A DNA stretch of 45,143 nt from a virus. The translations under genes were made by a program, and so were the position numbers. Below are positions 32,242-39,587 of the stretch, in pieces. The DNA is taken from positions 1 through 45,143 of IMG/VR virus record IMGVR_UViG_3300036945_000223; one strand, 5' to 3'. Within the stretch, counting starts at the first letter, position 1, and each line of letters opens with the position of its first letter. The notes under the pieces are model-generated. The model saw only the letters and a list, made by a program, of their open reading frames with translations. It was not told the origin of the DNA and made no database searches.

Positions 32242-33074
32242 TATACAAGCTCCGTTACTCTTGGTGTGTCAACAACTTCGACTAGGAACACAGGGCCATC
32301 TGAATACAGGAAGGTACGCATCTCAGGCCAGCATTCCTTCTTGAAGGGACAATAAGAACAACTGGTGCAGAGTTTTGTATTCTTACTGGTCTTGCTCTGA
32401 GGTACGGGACTTAAACGTGGAATGTCTTTTAAGTCCTTTGTCACGTTTTCTACTGCCTGAGATGCCCCAGCTAGCACACTTTTCTCGTCTACAGAGATAG
32501 GGTACCATCCTAGGTGGCCTAGCTCTTTCTGGATTGTAAGAAATCCCGGATTCGAGTATCCAAGTGCGACGGCATAACCCCCTAGTTGCATCTTGTATCC
32601 AAAAGGGTCTTCTTTCAGACCATTCTTGAATTTCTCTTCGCCATACTTCGTCGTAGATTTTACGTCCACTAGAACGCCGTCTACTACAGCATCGATGCGC
32701 CCTGATATTTTCCATCCGCTAGATAACTCCAAAGTGGCTCGTCCTTGTTGGTCAGAAACACTATGCCCGGACGCTTCTGCAAGACTGAGTACAAGATTCT
32801 CAAGAACATCACCATAGAAGAACTTAAGTCTCGTGTTCCCGTCAATGCCTTCGGCAAGTTGGGGCGAGTTAATCCTATAGTGGAGCTTCCTAGGGCATGG
32901 ATCACCCACTTCACTAAAGTAGAGCGTCTTTGCTGGTCTTTCTTTAATCGTGTTTGCTTTCGCATATACGTTCTTCAAGCTCTCTGTTAAATCCAAAGGA
33001 CTGAAGGTATTTGAAGTTAGCTTACCCTCAAGGGTGGCATAAATGTCAGCTACCAGAGTATCTATTTTCTTCAT
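32241..33074 (-). CDS. PD-(D/E)XK exonuclease, Cas4/RecB-like with Cys cluster
   Basis: This 277-aa nuclease shows GDVLENLV (E92), SGRIDAVVDG (D128) and VDVKST (D137, K139), the RecB-family catalytic core. It also has an early Cys (GDPCPRKL, C60) and a C-terminal set CTSCSYC.....C (C236, C239, C242, C248). That arrangement resembles the Cas4/AddB iron-sulphur cluster. In T7-like phages this place is taken by the gp6 5'-exonuclease, so a role in host DNA breakdown or recombination is likely. It is coupled to both neighbours. Confidence 0.85.
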   Translation of the reverse strand: MKKIDTLVADIYATLEGKLTSNTFSPLDLTESLKNVYAKANTIKERPAKTLYFSEVGDPCPRKLHYRINSPQLAEGIDGNTRLKFFYGDVLENLVLSLAEASGHSVSDQQGRATLELSSGWKISGRIDAVVDGVLVDVKSTTKYGEEKFKNGLKEDPFGYKMQLGGYAVALGYSNPGFLTIQKELGHLGWYPISVDEKSVLAGASQAVENVTKDLKDIPRLSPVPQSKTSKNTKLCTSCSYCPFKKECWPEMRTFLYSDGPVFLVEVVDTPRVTELV

Positions 33075-33286
33075 ACGATTGGACTCTTTGTTGTTGCTGC
33101 TGGTGGTGTTGGTGTTTTAGGGGGTTTCATTTCAACGCATAGTGTTTTTATTTGTATGGGGGCAAAGTCTTTAACTGCTTGCTCTTGCCCTGCCATACAC
33201 GCCTGCATTGAAGGAAACTTCGCTGTTGTTCCTTCAAGGCCCCCGGAGGGGCTGAAGAACAAGACAACTAGTACGTAGAGGGTCAC
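33071..33286 (-). CDS. Small membrane/exported protein (71 aa)
   Basis: A short hydrophobic N-terminus (LYVLVVLFFSPSGG) suggests a signal peptide or membrane anchor. A region with two Cys (MQACMAGQEQ and KTLCVEMK) follows, possibly disulphide-bonded, then a Pro/Thr-rich end. It overlaps the exonuclease (ATGA) and the SSB-like gene (ATGA). The location in a replication operon is unexpected for an exported protein. It could act in the envelope during takeover, but no function can be assigned. Confidence 0.6.
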   Translation of the reverse strand: MTLYVLVVLFFSPSGGLEGTTAKFPSMQACMAGQEQAVKDFAPIQIKTLCVEMKPPKTPTPPAATTKSPIV

Positions 33287-33711
33287 AGGGCTTCCTCTAG
33301 CGCCTCAAGTACAGCACCTTCTCGTGCCACTAGCTCAGTGATGACAACACCACCACGAGAATTGACCACCGGGCCTTTACCATGTGCCTTGGCAAACTTG
33401 TGATCGTATGAACCTGACACCTCGATTACAGCCTTGGTGCCGTTGCCAATGTTCTGAGGATCCACAATGTTTCCAGCATCATCCTTGAATTCCCAGGCAT
33501 AGAGGGATTTGGCATTGAAGTGTAGGCCATAGTCAGGCTTCTCTGGGTTGGTCTTTAGCTTGATGCCGTAGTCTGCTGCTAGGCGCTCTGCTGCCTTAGG
33601 GGATACGTTGCAAACAGTGAGCTTGTACTTCTTGTTACCAGCATCGAATGCTGTGTTGATAGTGACTGCATCGTTGATCCAGAACAGTTGTGCGTTGATT
33701 TTGAGTGCCAT
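33283..33711 (-). CDS. Single-stranded DNA-binding-like protein
   Basis: The start at 33711 (MALKINAQ) is chosen because AAGGAAATAAC precedes it; the frame is open further upstream into the polymerase gene. The 142-aa product is beta-rich, with YKLTVCNVSPKAAERLAADY, NAKSLYAWEF and GTKAVIEVSGSY. It ends in an acidic helix (REGAVLEALEEAL). The beta core and acidic C-terminus, and the place between exonuclease and polymerase, fit an OB-fold SSB such as T7 gp2.5. Sequence support for the fold is moderate. Confidence 0.65.
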   Translation of the reverse strand: MALKINAQLFWINDAVTINTAFDAGNKKYKLTVCNVSPKAAERLAADYGIKLKTNPEKPDYGLHFNAKSLYAWEFKDDAGNIVDPQNIGNGTKAVIEVSGSYDHKFAKAHGKGPVVNSRGGVVITELVAREGAVLEALEEAL

Positions 33712-33731
33712 GTTATTTCCTTGTGTTGATA

Positions 33732-35366
33732 TTAGTGAACGTCGTACCAAGTATCCCCGATCTTGTACTCCGCGCCTACTGGGCAGCGGAACCCCAAGAC
33801 TTCTCCTGCTTTAGCGGCGCATTCTAGCGCAATCTTCCCAACAATGTGTGTTGTATTTTCATCTACTTCAAATTCCACCTCGTCGTGACTGTAGTTGATT
33901 TGTTTGTAGGGGATGGTCTGTGCCGTTAATTCCTCATTCATCAGCACCATCCATTGCTTTGACACGATTGCACCAGCACTTTGCAAAAGAGTATTCAGGG
34001 CTGCATGAGGGCTTCTAACCCATACACGCCTACCATCTAGGCCAGGAATGTGACCCCTCTCTGCAAGTTTAGCCACCTTATCCTGCAACTTCTTGAGTGC
34101 AGGAGTTTGCTTGAGGAAACTGTCAATGAGTTTAGCTCCTACCTTGGCATCCCCGTTGACAATGGAGCCAATCTTAGCTGGTCCTGCCCCATAGAGTAGA
34201 GCGTAGATGAAGGTTTTAGCTTGTGCTCGTGTCTCTAGTCCTGCTGCATGTTGGTTCTTTGTGTGAATGTCTCCTTCAAGTAGTTCACGTTGGTATTCCT
34301 TGTCTTGCATGTAGTGCGATAGGCACCTGAGTTCAATGCCTGATAGGTCAATTCCTACAAGTTTCTTACCCTTGGGCACTGTCCAGCACTGGCGCATCTC
34401 CTTACCGTAGGGAACTGTAACCCCTGCCACCTGACTCATGTTGGGCTTAGAGTGCGTACAACGCCCTGTAACGGCTCCAATTGAATTGACGTACCCATGT
34501 ACCCTATCATCCTCTTGCGCCTCTTCTAGCCAGCTTTTAAGCTGACTGATGCGCTTCTGTAGCATCAGGGACTCATTAACTAGTTTAGCCTCAGGAATGT
34601 CAACACCATCTAGGGTGCCTTCATCAACAATCCACTTGCCGCTAGGTGTCTTGAGGGTAGGTTTCCACCCTAGTTCCAATAGTCTCTCGGCAATATGGTC
34701 CCTGCTATTGGGGTTGAACTCAACCACCTTGTCCTTGAGTGCCTTGCCTGTCTTCTCAGAGGTACGCTTAATAACCTTGGGTTCCCACTTGGTTTGTAAT
34801 TCCTTGAGGATGGTGGCGCTACGGTCTTCTAGTGTTGCCAGTAGCGTCATTGCATGGGGTAGGTCAAGGAGCCATCCATTGCGCTGTTGCTGGGCTAGGA
34901 TGTGTTGCACCTTGTATTCCAGGAGAATACTTTGTGCTGAAAATCCCATCTTCTGAAGGTTTGTAAGCGTTGTATCGTAAACCTTCTCAAGTATGAGTAC
35001 ATCTGTCTTGTTATATTCAATCAAGGCATCCATGTCAGGGTTATCCCACTCATTGTAGTCACCCTTTGGAAATCCTAGCCTCTCGCCCCAAGCAGCAATG
35101 GAGTGACCTCCTTCCATGTCAGGCTTGTACAAACGGCTAAGTACAAGGGTGTCAACTTGATTGGCAGCGGGGATGTATAGGCCCCATACAGATGCGAGTA
35201 TATTAAAATCGAATGCAATGCCATTGTGTGCTACTACGTTTTGCCCCTCAATAATTGGGGACAGAGTTGAGGGGTCTAGGTGAACTTGTACATTGCCACC
35301 CACTTTGGTAGTGCAACACCAAATATGTGAGTGCCTACTGTTGGTTTCAATGTCTAGAAATACCAT
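33732..35366 (-). CDS. Family A DNA polymerase with 3'-5' exonuclease
   Basis: The start at 35366 (MVFLDIETN) has GAGGAAG upstream and gives 544 aa; longer starts lie inside the helicase gene. The exonuclease is intact: D5/E7 (LDIE), D53 (NGIAFDFN) and Y118/D122 (YNKTD). Polymerase motifs are A (D340 in GIDLSGIELR), B (R380, K384, Y388 in RAQAKTFIYALLYG) and C (H494-D495-E496). Tyr at the E. coli Pol I 762 position is the T7-like state linked to virulent phages. It is about 160 aa shorter than T7 gp5, and no thioredoxin-binding insertion is evident. Confidence 0.93.
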   Translation of the reverse strand: MVFLDIETNSRHSHIWCCTTKVGGNVQVHLDPSTLSPIIEGQNVVAHNGIAFDFNILASVWGLYIPAANQVDTLVLSRLYKPDMEGGHSIAAWGERLGFPKGDYNEWDNPDMDALIEYNKTDVLILEKVYDTTLTNLQKMGFSAQSILLEYKVQHILAQQQRNGWLLDLPHAMTLLATLEDRSATILKELQTKWEPKVIKRTSEKTGKALKDKVVEFNPNSRDHIAERLLELGWKPTLKTPSGKWIVDEGTLDGVDIPEAKLVNESLMLQKRISQLKSWLEEAQEDDRVHGYVNSIGAVTGRCTHSKPNMSQVAGVTVPYGKEMRQCWTVPKGKKLVGIDLSGIELRCLSHYMQDKEYQRELLEGDIHTKNQHAAGLETRAQAKTFIYALLYGAGPAKIGSIVNGDAKVGAKLIDSFLKQTPALKKLQDKVAKLAERGHIPGLDGRRVWVRSPHAALNTLLQSAGAIVSKQWMVLMNEELTAQTIPYKQINYSHDEVEFEVDENTTHIVGKIALECAAKAGEVLGFRCPVGAEYKIGDTWYDVH

Positions 35367-35367
35367 T

Positions 35368-36894
35368 TTATAAAACTTCCTCTGGTGGTTTAGCTGACTC
35401 AAACAACTTGCCACTTGCAGCATCATAGCGCAGGAAGAATACTTCCCCAGTGGCTTGACCAGTGTAACGGTCCTTCAGCACACGAAACGTAGTAGTTGAC
35501 CGTACAACAGGGTCTTCTGCCTGCTTGTCCCTCTCAAGGCCAAACATATAGTGACTCCATCGTGCAATGGATCTACTTCCAGTGAAGTCACGTTCACGTA
35601 CACGAGCACCTTCCTCATGGCTCTTCCCGTCTGCTGGTGTAGAGAGGTGACTGATGAAGTGAATGATGAGGCCATCTGCTTGTGCCAGTGAGGCCATATC
35701 TGCCATCAGTCGGTCAAGGCTTCGACGTTCATCCTCTGCATCTGCCGTGAGGGCAGTTAGGTGATCCAGATAAACCATGCGGATACCTAGTGCCTTCTTC
35801 ATATACCTAATCTTAGCCTTGATTGTGTCCCATTCCTTGCTGCCAAAGTGTTCAAACAGCCACAACTTGCCACTAGTCTCAAGGCTTTCAATGGACCCTA
35901 CATACTCTTCACGAGTGTAGTTAGCACCAGGAATATGATAAAGCTTGCCATCCAGCTTGCCACAGACCCTCGCCACAGTTTCAGTAACGGGTTGCTCCAG
36001 ATAGATGACTCCGACAGGCTCACCAAGGGCAGCAATATCGTAAGCAATAGACTGAGTGAACACATCAGTTTTACCCACGCCAACACCTGCACCAAATCCA
36101 TAGAGTTCTCCCTCTCGCCTACCATGTGTTAATTGCGTCAGAGTATCAAAGCACCAAGGAATACCTTTCTTCTGAGGGGCTAGTAGCCTCTCCTTAATAT
36201 CTCCCACAGACACAATGCCCTCTGGCCTATACCCTTCAGCGTGAACAAAGGCATTTACATACTTGGCACTAGATTGTTTCATCAGGTATTCATTGGCATC
36301 CTTGAATCCTTGAGAATGCTTGATTACCTTAGCCTTAGAACCAAATAAAGCAGCTACTTCTTCTGTGGCCTTTTGTCCCGGTTCATCACCATCGAACGCA
36401 ATGACAATAGAGTCAAACGAATCAAGCCATTCAAACGCCTCTTGACAATCCTTAATGGCACTTCCAGCACCATTACGTACTGATACACAAGGGATCTTAG
36501 CCCCCAACATTTGATAGGACGCTGCGGCATCATATTCCCCTTCGGTTACACAAACAACCTTACCACCTGAAGGGAAAATATTCATTCCGAATAATCCCTC
36601 ACCCTTGCCATGAGGCCAGGAAAAACCCTTGTCTAAGGTTCTTCGTTTCTCCTTTTGATTAGGATAAATGAATGACACAACACCAGTATCTTTATTCTCA
36701 AAGATGTTATAGGTTCGTAGTGTGTCATTATTTAAGCATCGATCTGAGAGATTGGACATTATTACTTTCTTTTCCTTGGGGTTATCGGCTTTTCCAGCCT
36801 TATGACATGAGAAACAGAACGTACCGCCATCATCATAGAGTGCATTAGCATCACTAGAATGACATATAGAACATGAGATGTGTTTTATGAACAT
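35368..36894 (-). CDS. Primase-helicase (T7 gp4-like)
   Basis: This 508-aa bifunctional replisome protein unwinds DNA and primes lagging-strand synthesis. It has an N-terminal zinc motif (C8, C11, C27, C30) and a TOPRIM primase core with VTEGEYDA (E118) and FDGDEPG (D168, D170). The RecA-like helicase has Walker A GAGVGVGKT (268-276) and Walker B RMVYLDHL. An internal ATG at codon 46 (36759) lies just after the zinc motif, with AAGGAAAAGAAAG upstream, like the start of T7 gp4B. The gene is first in the replication block, behind a candidate promoter. Confidence 0.92.
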   Translation of the reverse strand: MFIKHISCSICHSSDANALYDDGGTFCFSCHKAGKADNPKEKKVIMSNLSDRCLNNDTLRTYNIFENKDTGVVSFIYPNQKEKRRTLDKGFSWPHGKGEGLFGMNIFPSGGKVVCVTEGEYDAAASYQMLGAKIPCVSVRNGAGSAIKDCQEAFEWLDSFDSIVIAFDGDEPGQKATEEVAALFGSKAKVIKHSQGFKDANEYLMKQSSAKYVNAFVHAEGYRPEGIVSVGDIKERLLAPQKKGIPWCFDTLTQLTHGRREGELYGFGAGVGVGKTDVFTQSIAYDIAALGEPVGVIYLEQPVTETVARVCGKLDGKLYHIPGANYTREEYVGSIESLETSGKLWLFEHFGSKEWDTIKAKIRYMKKALGIRMVYLDHLTALTADAEDERRSLDRLMADMASLAQADGLIIHFISHLSTPADGKSHEEGARVRERDFTGSRSIARWSHYMFGLERDKQAEDPVVRSTTTFRVLKDRYTGQATGEVFFLRYDAASGKLFESAKPPEEVL

Positions 36895-36990
36895 AGAGTA
36901 TCTCTTTCTTTCAATAAAGGAATATAGTAATAAGGTTTAGTATTCTTTTTCTTATATCTATATTCTTTTACTTATATATACTTAAGAGAA

Positions 36991-37020
36991 AGGGTAGCAC
37001 TATGATCTTTTGTGTGTCAA
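36991..37020 (-). promoter_or_regulatory. Candidate sigma70 promoter for replication genes
   Basis: On the minus strand TTGACA (37020-37015) is a perfect -35. After an 18-nt spacer comes TACCCT (36996-36991), a weak -10 match but preceded by TGC as an extended -10. Downstream is a very AT-rich leader of about 90 nt to the helicase ATG. The only other features in the 36895-37184 gap are the inverted repeat listed separately. Confidence 0.4.
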
Positions 37021-37082
37021 GGGGCGGTGTGTTGCATTTCTACATCACTTGTACATAAGTCATGTGAATTTGGAACATTGAA

Positions 37083-37167
37083 TTAAAGGGGGCTAGGAGG
37101 CTTCAGGAGGGCTTCAAGCTACCCTAGTGGCCCCTAGCACGAACAAACGCCTTCTAGCCCTCTTTAA
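37083..37167 (+). repeat. 19-bp inverted repeat with 47-nt loop
   Basis: The arm at 37083-37101 and the arm at 37149-37167 are complementary over 19 positions. Seventeen are Watson-Crick; the other two are G-T, so they pair as G-U only in plus-strand RNA. On minus-strand RNA the same positions are A-C mismatches. A nearby perfect palindrome CTCCTAGGAG (37172-37181) could pair with the left arm instead. It lies in the gap upstream of the helicase gene. Confidence 0.7.
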
Positions 37168-37184
37168 ATGCCTCCTAGGAGCTT

Positions 37185-37355
37185 TCATAGCAGAGCAGTT
37201 CCCCATGCTTCCTTGTTCTGCTGCTTTTCCTTCTCTTCCTTCCTCTCCTTTGCAACTTCAGACTTATCCTTTTGCAAAGGGTTCCCATGTTCACACACAC
37301 TGACGAGGAAAGGCCAGTTTAAAGGGACACGACACCCACATTTCATGTTCATCAT
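37185..37355 (-). CDS. Small Cys/His protein with charged tail (56 aa)
   Basis: It starts with ATGA overlap on the previous stop at 37352-37355. The N-terminal part has CGC (C6, C8) and VCEHGNPL (C21, H23), a plausible zinc-binding set. The second half is a Lys/Glu helix (SEVAKERKEEKEKQQNKEA). The pattern CGC.VPL....CEHGNPLQKD is protein-like and the gene is tightly coupled. The function is unknown. Confidence 0.65.
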   Translation of the reverse strand: MMNMKCGCRVPLNWPFLVSVCEHGNPLQKDKSEVAKERKEEKEKQQNKEAWGTALL

Positions 37356-37579
37356 TCATCCCCATCAGAGCCAAACATATCATTCCACTCTGCATCTGTT
37401 ACCCCGGTCATCAGGAACTCCCTATGTGATGGGGACAGATTAGGGAAAACATCCTGGATTAATGCCCTATTCTCGACATTCCACCATTGGTTGACCCATA
37501 CATTATATTGACTCTGACTGATTGGAATGTCCATTTCGTTTAGATTCCCGGTGAATTGACTTACTTTCTTGAAAATCAT
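37352..37579 (-). CDS. Small conserved-type phage protein (75 aa)
   Basis: The ATG at 37579 has AAGGAAATGTG directly upstream. The product reads FKKVSQFTGNLNEMDIPISQ at the start, then QDVFPNLSPSHREFLMTGV and WNDMFGSDGDE. The P.LS...REFLMTG(V/I)T..EW motif is one I have met in many phage early regions, with no assigned function. It lies 9 nt after the deaminase-like gene. Confidence 0.75.
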   Translation of the reverse strand: MIFKKVSQFTGNLNEMDIPISQSQYNVWVNQWWNVENRALIQDVFPNLSPSHREFLMTGVTDAEWNDMFGSDGDE

Positions 37580-37588
37580 CACATTTCC

Positions 37589-37903
37589 TTATGTGTGTTG
37601 GATTTGAAGACTATATTGTTGCAAGAAACGCCTACAAATATTGCATGGGGCTGCATTCATTGGAACCCCATGCTTGTTATACCGCATCACTACCATTTTT
37701 ACAGCCTTACTCATATCCCTACACCTTACAATTGCGTCAATCTCAGCGTGTAGGAATACTTTGTAGGGTTCCCCTGCTGCTTCTGCTGCTTGAGCTTGCA
37801 GGGGATGCGTCTTGGTATAGGAATTCCTCCCTATACTCAAGGGACGCCCCCGTTTGTCAAACAGGATTGCTGTAATATTGTGCATCTGTTTCTTCGTCAC
37901 CAT
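37589..37903 (-). CDS. Cytidine/deoxycytidylate deaminase-like protein
   Basis: The 104-aa protein carries the zinc site of the deaminase fold: LHAEIDAI (H52, catalytic E54) and APCNICRRF (C87, C90). It is short for dCMP deaminases, and no separate allosteric region is seen. dCMP to dUMP would feed ThyX, encoded in the same unit, though a nucleic-acid or free-base substrate is possible. The start at 37903 overlaps the previous gene by 47 nt. Confidence 0.75.
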   Translation of the reverse strand: MVTKKQMHNITAILFDKRGRPLSIGRNSYTKTHPLQAQAAEAAGEPYKVFLHAEIDAIVRCRDMSKAVKMVVMRYNKHGVPMNAAPCNICRRFLQQYSLQIQHT

Positions 37904-38114
37904 ATGTCACAGACCCTAGCAGTGCCAGTGCCTGAATCAATAGGGATTCAATGTCCCCAACATCACGGATATAGGGATCATCGTCAATCTTAGCCAACAT
38001 TATATTGAGGGTTTTTTCCAGGTATTCCATTGTAGATACATGATCCCCTCGGATATCCTGGAGTTGATACTTGAGCATGAGGGCATACTGTTTCCAGTTT
38101 TGTTCAGCGATCAT
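37857..38114 (-). CDS. Small helical protein (85 aa)
   Basis: It has a strong ribosome site (AAAGGAGAACTGTA before ATG), located inside the upstream 20-codon gene. The product is helical (WKQYALMLKYQLQDI, STMEYLEKTLNIMLAKIDDD, IESLLIQALALLGSV) and acidic. It ends inside the deaminase-like gene with a 47-nt overlap. The function is unknown. Confidence 0.65.
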   Translation of the reverse strand: MIAEQNWKQYALMLKYQLQDIRGDHVSTMEYLEKTLNIMLAKIDDDPYIRDVGDIESLLIQALALLGSVTYGDEETDAQYYSNPV

Positions 38115-38176
38115 TACAGTTCTCCTTTAATGAGGAAACAAAGTAGAAGGATTATAAACACCGAGAGGAAGAACAT
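38114..38176 (-). CDS. 20-aa hydrophobic micro-protein
   Basis: Twenty codons encode a single membrane-type segment (FFLSVFIILLLCFLIKG). Both ends form TAATG junctions: its ATG overlaps the previous stop and its stop overlaps the next ATG. It also carries the ribosome site of the next gene in its last codons. It may be a real one-helix membrane peptide or a leader that couples translation. The evidence is positional only. Confidence 0.45.
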   Translation of the reverse strand: MFFLSVFIILLLCFLIKGEL

Positions 38177-38439
38177 TATGTTGCCTTAGCATTAAACAGC
38201 AACGCACCCTCGCACGACACCGATAGAATGGATTCCCGATTGATTGCACGATAACCATTAGATTGCATATCAAACACAATCAGGAATTTCTCACGGTCGA
38301 GGGTACATTCACCACCCCGTAGGTGTTTCTTGACACCAAGACGAGCATTCATCTTGCGAATAGAACCATCCTTCTTTACAAATTCCACTGTAAAGAACTT
38401 ACCATTTGTATTTTCCAGGATTGCAGAGAGGAACGACAT
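38176..38439 (-). CDS. SH3-like beta-barrel phage protein (87 aa)
   Basis: NGKFFTVEFVKKDGSIRKMN, RLGVKKHLRGGECTLD and FLIVFDMQSNGYRAINRESI form a pattern of short strands that I recall from phage proteins annotated as SH3 beta-barrel fold. It is also widespread in T4-like cyanophages. No catalytic residues are obvious. It probably acts in early infection, since it lies in the early minus-strand block. The stop is coupled to the 20-codon gene. Confidence 0.7.
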   Translation of the reverse strand: MSFLSAILENTNGKFFTVEFVKKDGSIRKMNARLGVKKHLRGGECTLDREKFLIVFDMQSNGYRAINRESILSVSCEGALLFNAKAT

Positions 38440-38470
38440 ATCATCACCTTAGTGTTACGGGCAACATGCC

Positions 38471-38499
38471 CCCATAACCCTCACGCAAAGGGTTATAGG
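38471..38499. other. Intercistronic hairpin
   Basis: ATAACCCT (38474-38481) and AGGGTTAT (38489-38496) form a perfect 8-bp stem with a 7-nt loop, extendable across one mismatch by two more pairs. A second small hairpin (GGGCA/TGCCC, 38459-38471) abuts it. Neither is followed by a T run on the minus strand, so this looks more like an RNA stability or processing element than a terminator. Confidence 0.5.
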
Positions 38500-38505
38500 T
38501 GCCGG

Positions 38506-38739
38506 TCAACCCTTGAGCATATCCTTTAGCTCTTGCTTAAGGGTTTTTGCTTTCTCTCCCTTAAAGGATGACGCATTCGCTAGGAAATAGATAACCACGC
38601 TACGGCCGGAATCAAATCCATAGGATTCATTCACACTATCGAGTCCTTTCATAGCATCGAGATAGGGTTTTGCAGCATAGTTTACCTTAACTCCCCATTC
38701 CCGCTGAATTTCATATGCGATTGCGCTGACGTTTCTCAT
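38506..38739 (-). CDS. Small conserved-type phage protein (77 aa)
   Basis: The product has VSAIAYEIQREWGVKVNYAA, YLDAMKGLDSVNESYGFDSG and VVIYFLANASSFKGEKAK, a helix-loop-helix pattern that I recognise from other phage early regions without a named function. AAAGGAAATTATT precedes the ATG. It ends with a Lys-rich helix. Confidence 0.7.
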   Translation of the reverse strand: MRNVSAIAYEIQREWGVKVNYAAKPYLDAMKGLDSVNESYGFDSGRSVVIYFLANASSFKGEKAKTLKQELKDMLKG

Positions 38740-38756
38740 AATAATTTCCTTTCAGC

Positions 38757-38906
38757 TTAAATAGTGTCAGCAGAGACAATAGAGATATTAAATCCGAAGC
38801 CTCCCCAGTTAATGAAACTTGCCCTAACATTCCTGGCTTCCTCGATTGTGTTGCAGTAGAGATGGGCTGTTTCTTTACCGTGATTAATAACTACGATGTA
38901 AGACAT
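38757..38906 (-). CDS. Small protein (49 aa)
   Basis: AAAGGAAAAATA lies directly before the ATG at 38906. The product reads SYIVVINHGKETAHLYCNTI, then EEARNVRASFINWGG and ends FNISIVSADTI. It is a strand-helix-strand layout suggesting one small alpha/beta domain. It lies between two better supported genes with short gaps. The function is unknown. Confidence 0.65.
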   Translation of the reverse strand: MSYIVVINHGKETAHLYCNTIEEARNVRASFINWGGFGFNISIVSADTI

Positions 38907-38922
38907 TATTTTTCCTTTCAGT

Positions 38923-39567
38923 TTAGGACAATTTGATCCGAATAACCTTGTTCATACTCTTACCATGTGCCGGGTATGCAATGACGGAGATTGCCTTATC
39001 GTAACAAGCTCGGCATCCTGAGCATTTACCCTCATTCTCATATGCTTTGCACAAGGTAACTTGCGACGGGTCAACCCTGCTATCGGGAACAATGACGGAC
39101 CCATGCAGACCCTTTACGTATTGACCCACAATGCTATCACTTGAGAATCTAACCTTGACATTAGGGAGCGAATCCATCTTTTCCAGAATGGCCTGGAATT
39201 TAGGGAATTTTGCCATGCGTGTAGGCACCCAGTGTTTAACCCACGTGGTACGTTTCATGACTTCGAGCATCTTCTCTGCAAGCCCGATAGCATACACGTC
39301 ACCAGAATCGAACCATCGGAAATAGCGGTCAGAATCCAATGCCTTAACCATATCGTCAACCCATGAATCGCGTGTCCAATCCTCTTTGTTCTCAATACGG
39401 GGTGCCTTGACGTTCGGGTACCTATAGTTTCCAGTAGTGGCATAACATCCTTTACATGCGTCCACAAGAGAACCGTTGACCATTGAACCCGGGCATGTAT
39501 CTAATGCCTGCAAAGACCAAGAGCGGATTCCGTCGAGCTTTGAAGTTACAGAGATGCGAATTGACAT
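38923..39567 (-). CDS. Gp88-like Cys-rich phage protein
   Basis: This 214-aa protein has an N-terminal LDTCPGSM (C25) and ACKGCYATTGNYRYPNV (C38, C41), a central RYFRWFDSGDVYA and WVPTRM, and a C-terminal Cys cluster (CKAYENEGKCSGCRACYDKA). The CPG...C..CYA...G.Y...V and R.hdSGD pattern is that of the Gp88 family first named in mycobacteriophages. It is reminiscent of DUF5131/radical-SAM-like layouts. Metal or iron-sulphur binding is likely; the activity is unknown. It is the largest protein of the early unknown block. Confidence 0.6.
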   Translation of the reverse strand: MSIRISVTSKLDGIRSWSLQALDTCPGSMVNGSLVDACKGCYATTGNYRYPNVKAPRIENKEDWTRDSWVDDMVKALDSDRYFRWFDSGDVYAIGLAEKMLEVMKRTTWVKHWVPTRMAKFPKFQAILEKMDSLPNVKVRFSSDSIVGQYVKGLHGSVIVPDSRVDPSQVTLCKAYENEGKCSGCRACYDKAISVIAYPAHGKSMNKVIRIKLS

Positions 39568-39587
39568 GGCATAGACCCTATTGAGGT

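Noticed and set aside
34549-34956. 135-codon plus-strand frame inside the DNA polymerase gene
   Set aside because: It is antisense to conserved polymerase sequence and has no ribosome site or family resemblance.
37168-37443. 91-codon plus-strand frame
   Set aside because: It is antisense to two well-packed minus-strand small genes; the Ser/Phe/His-rich product looks like a shadow.
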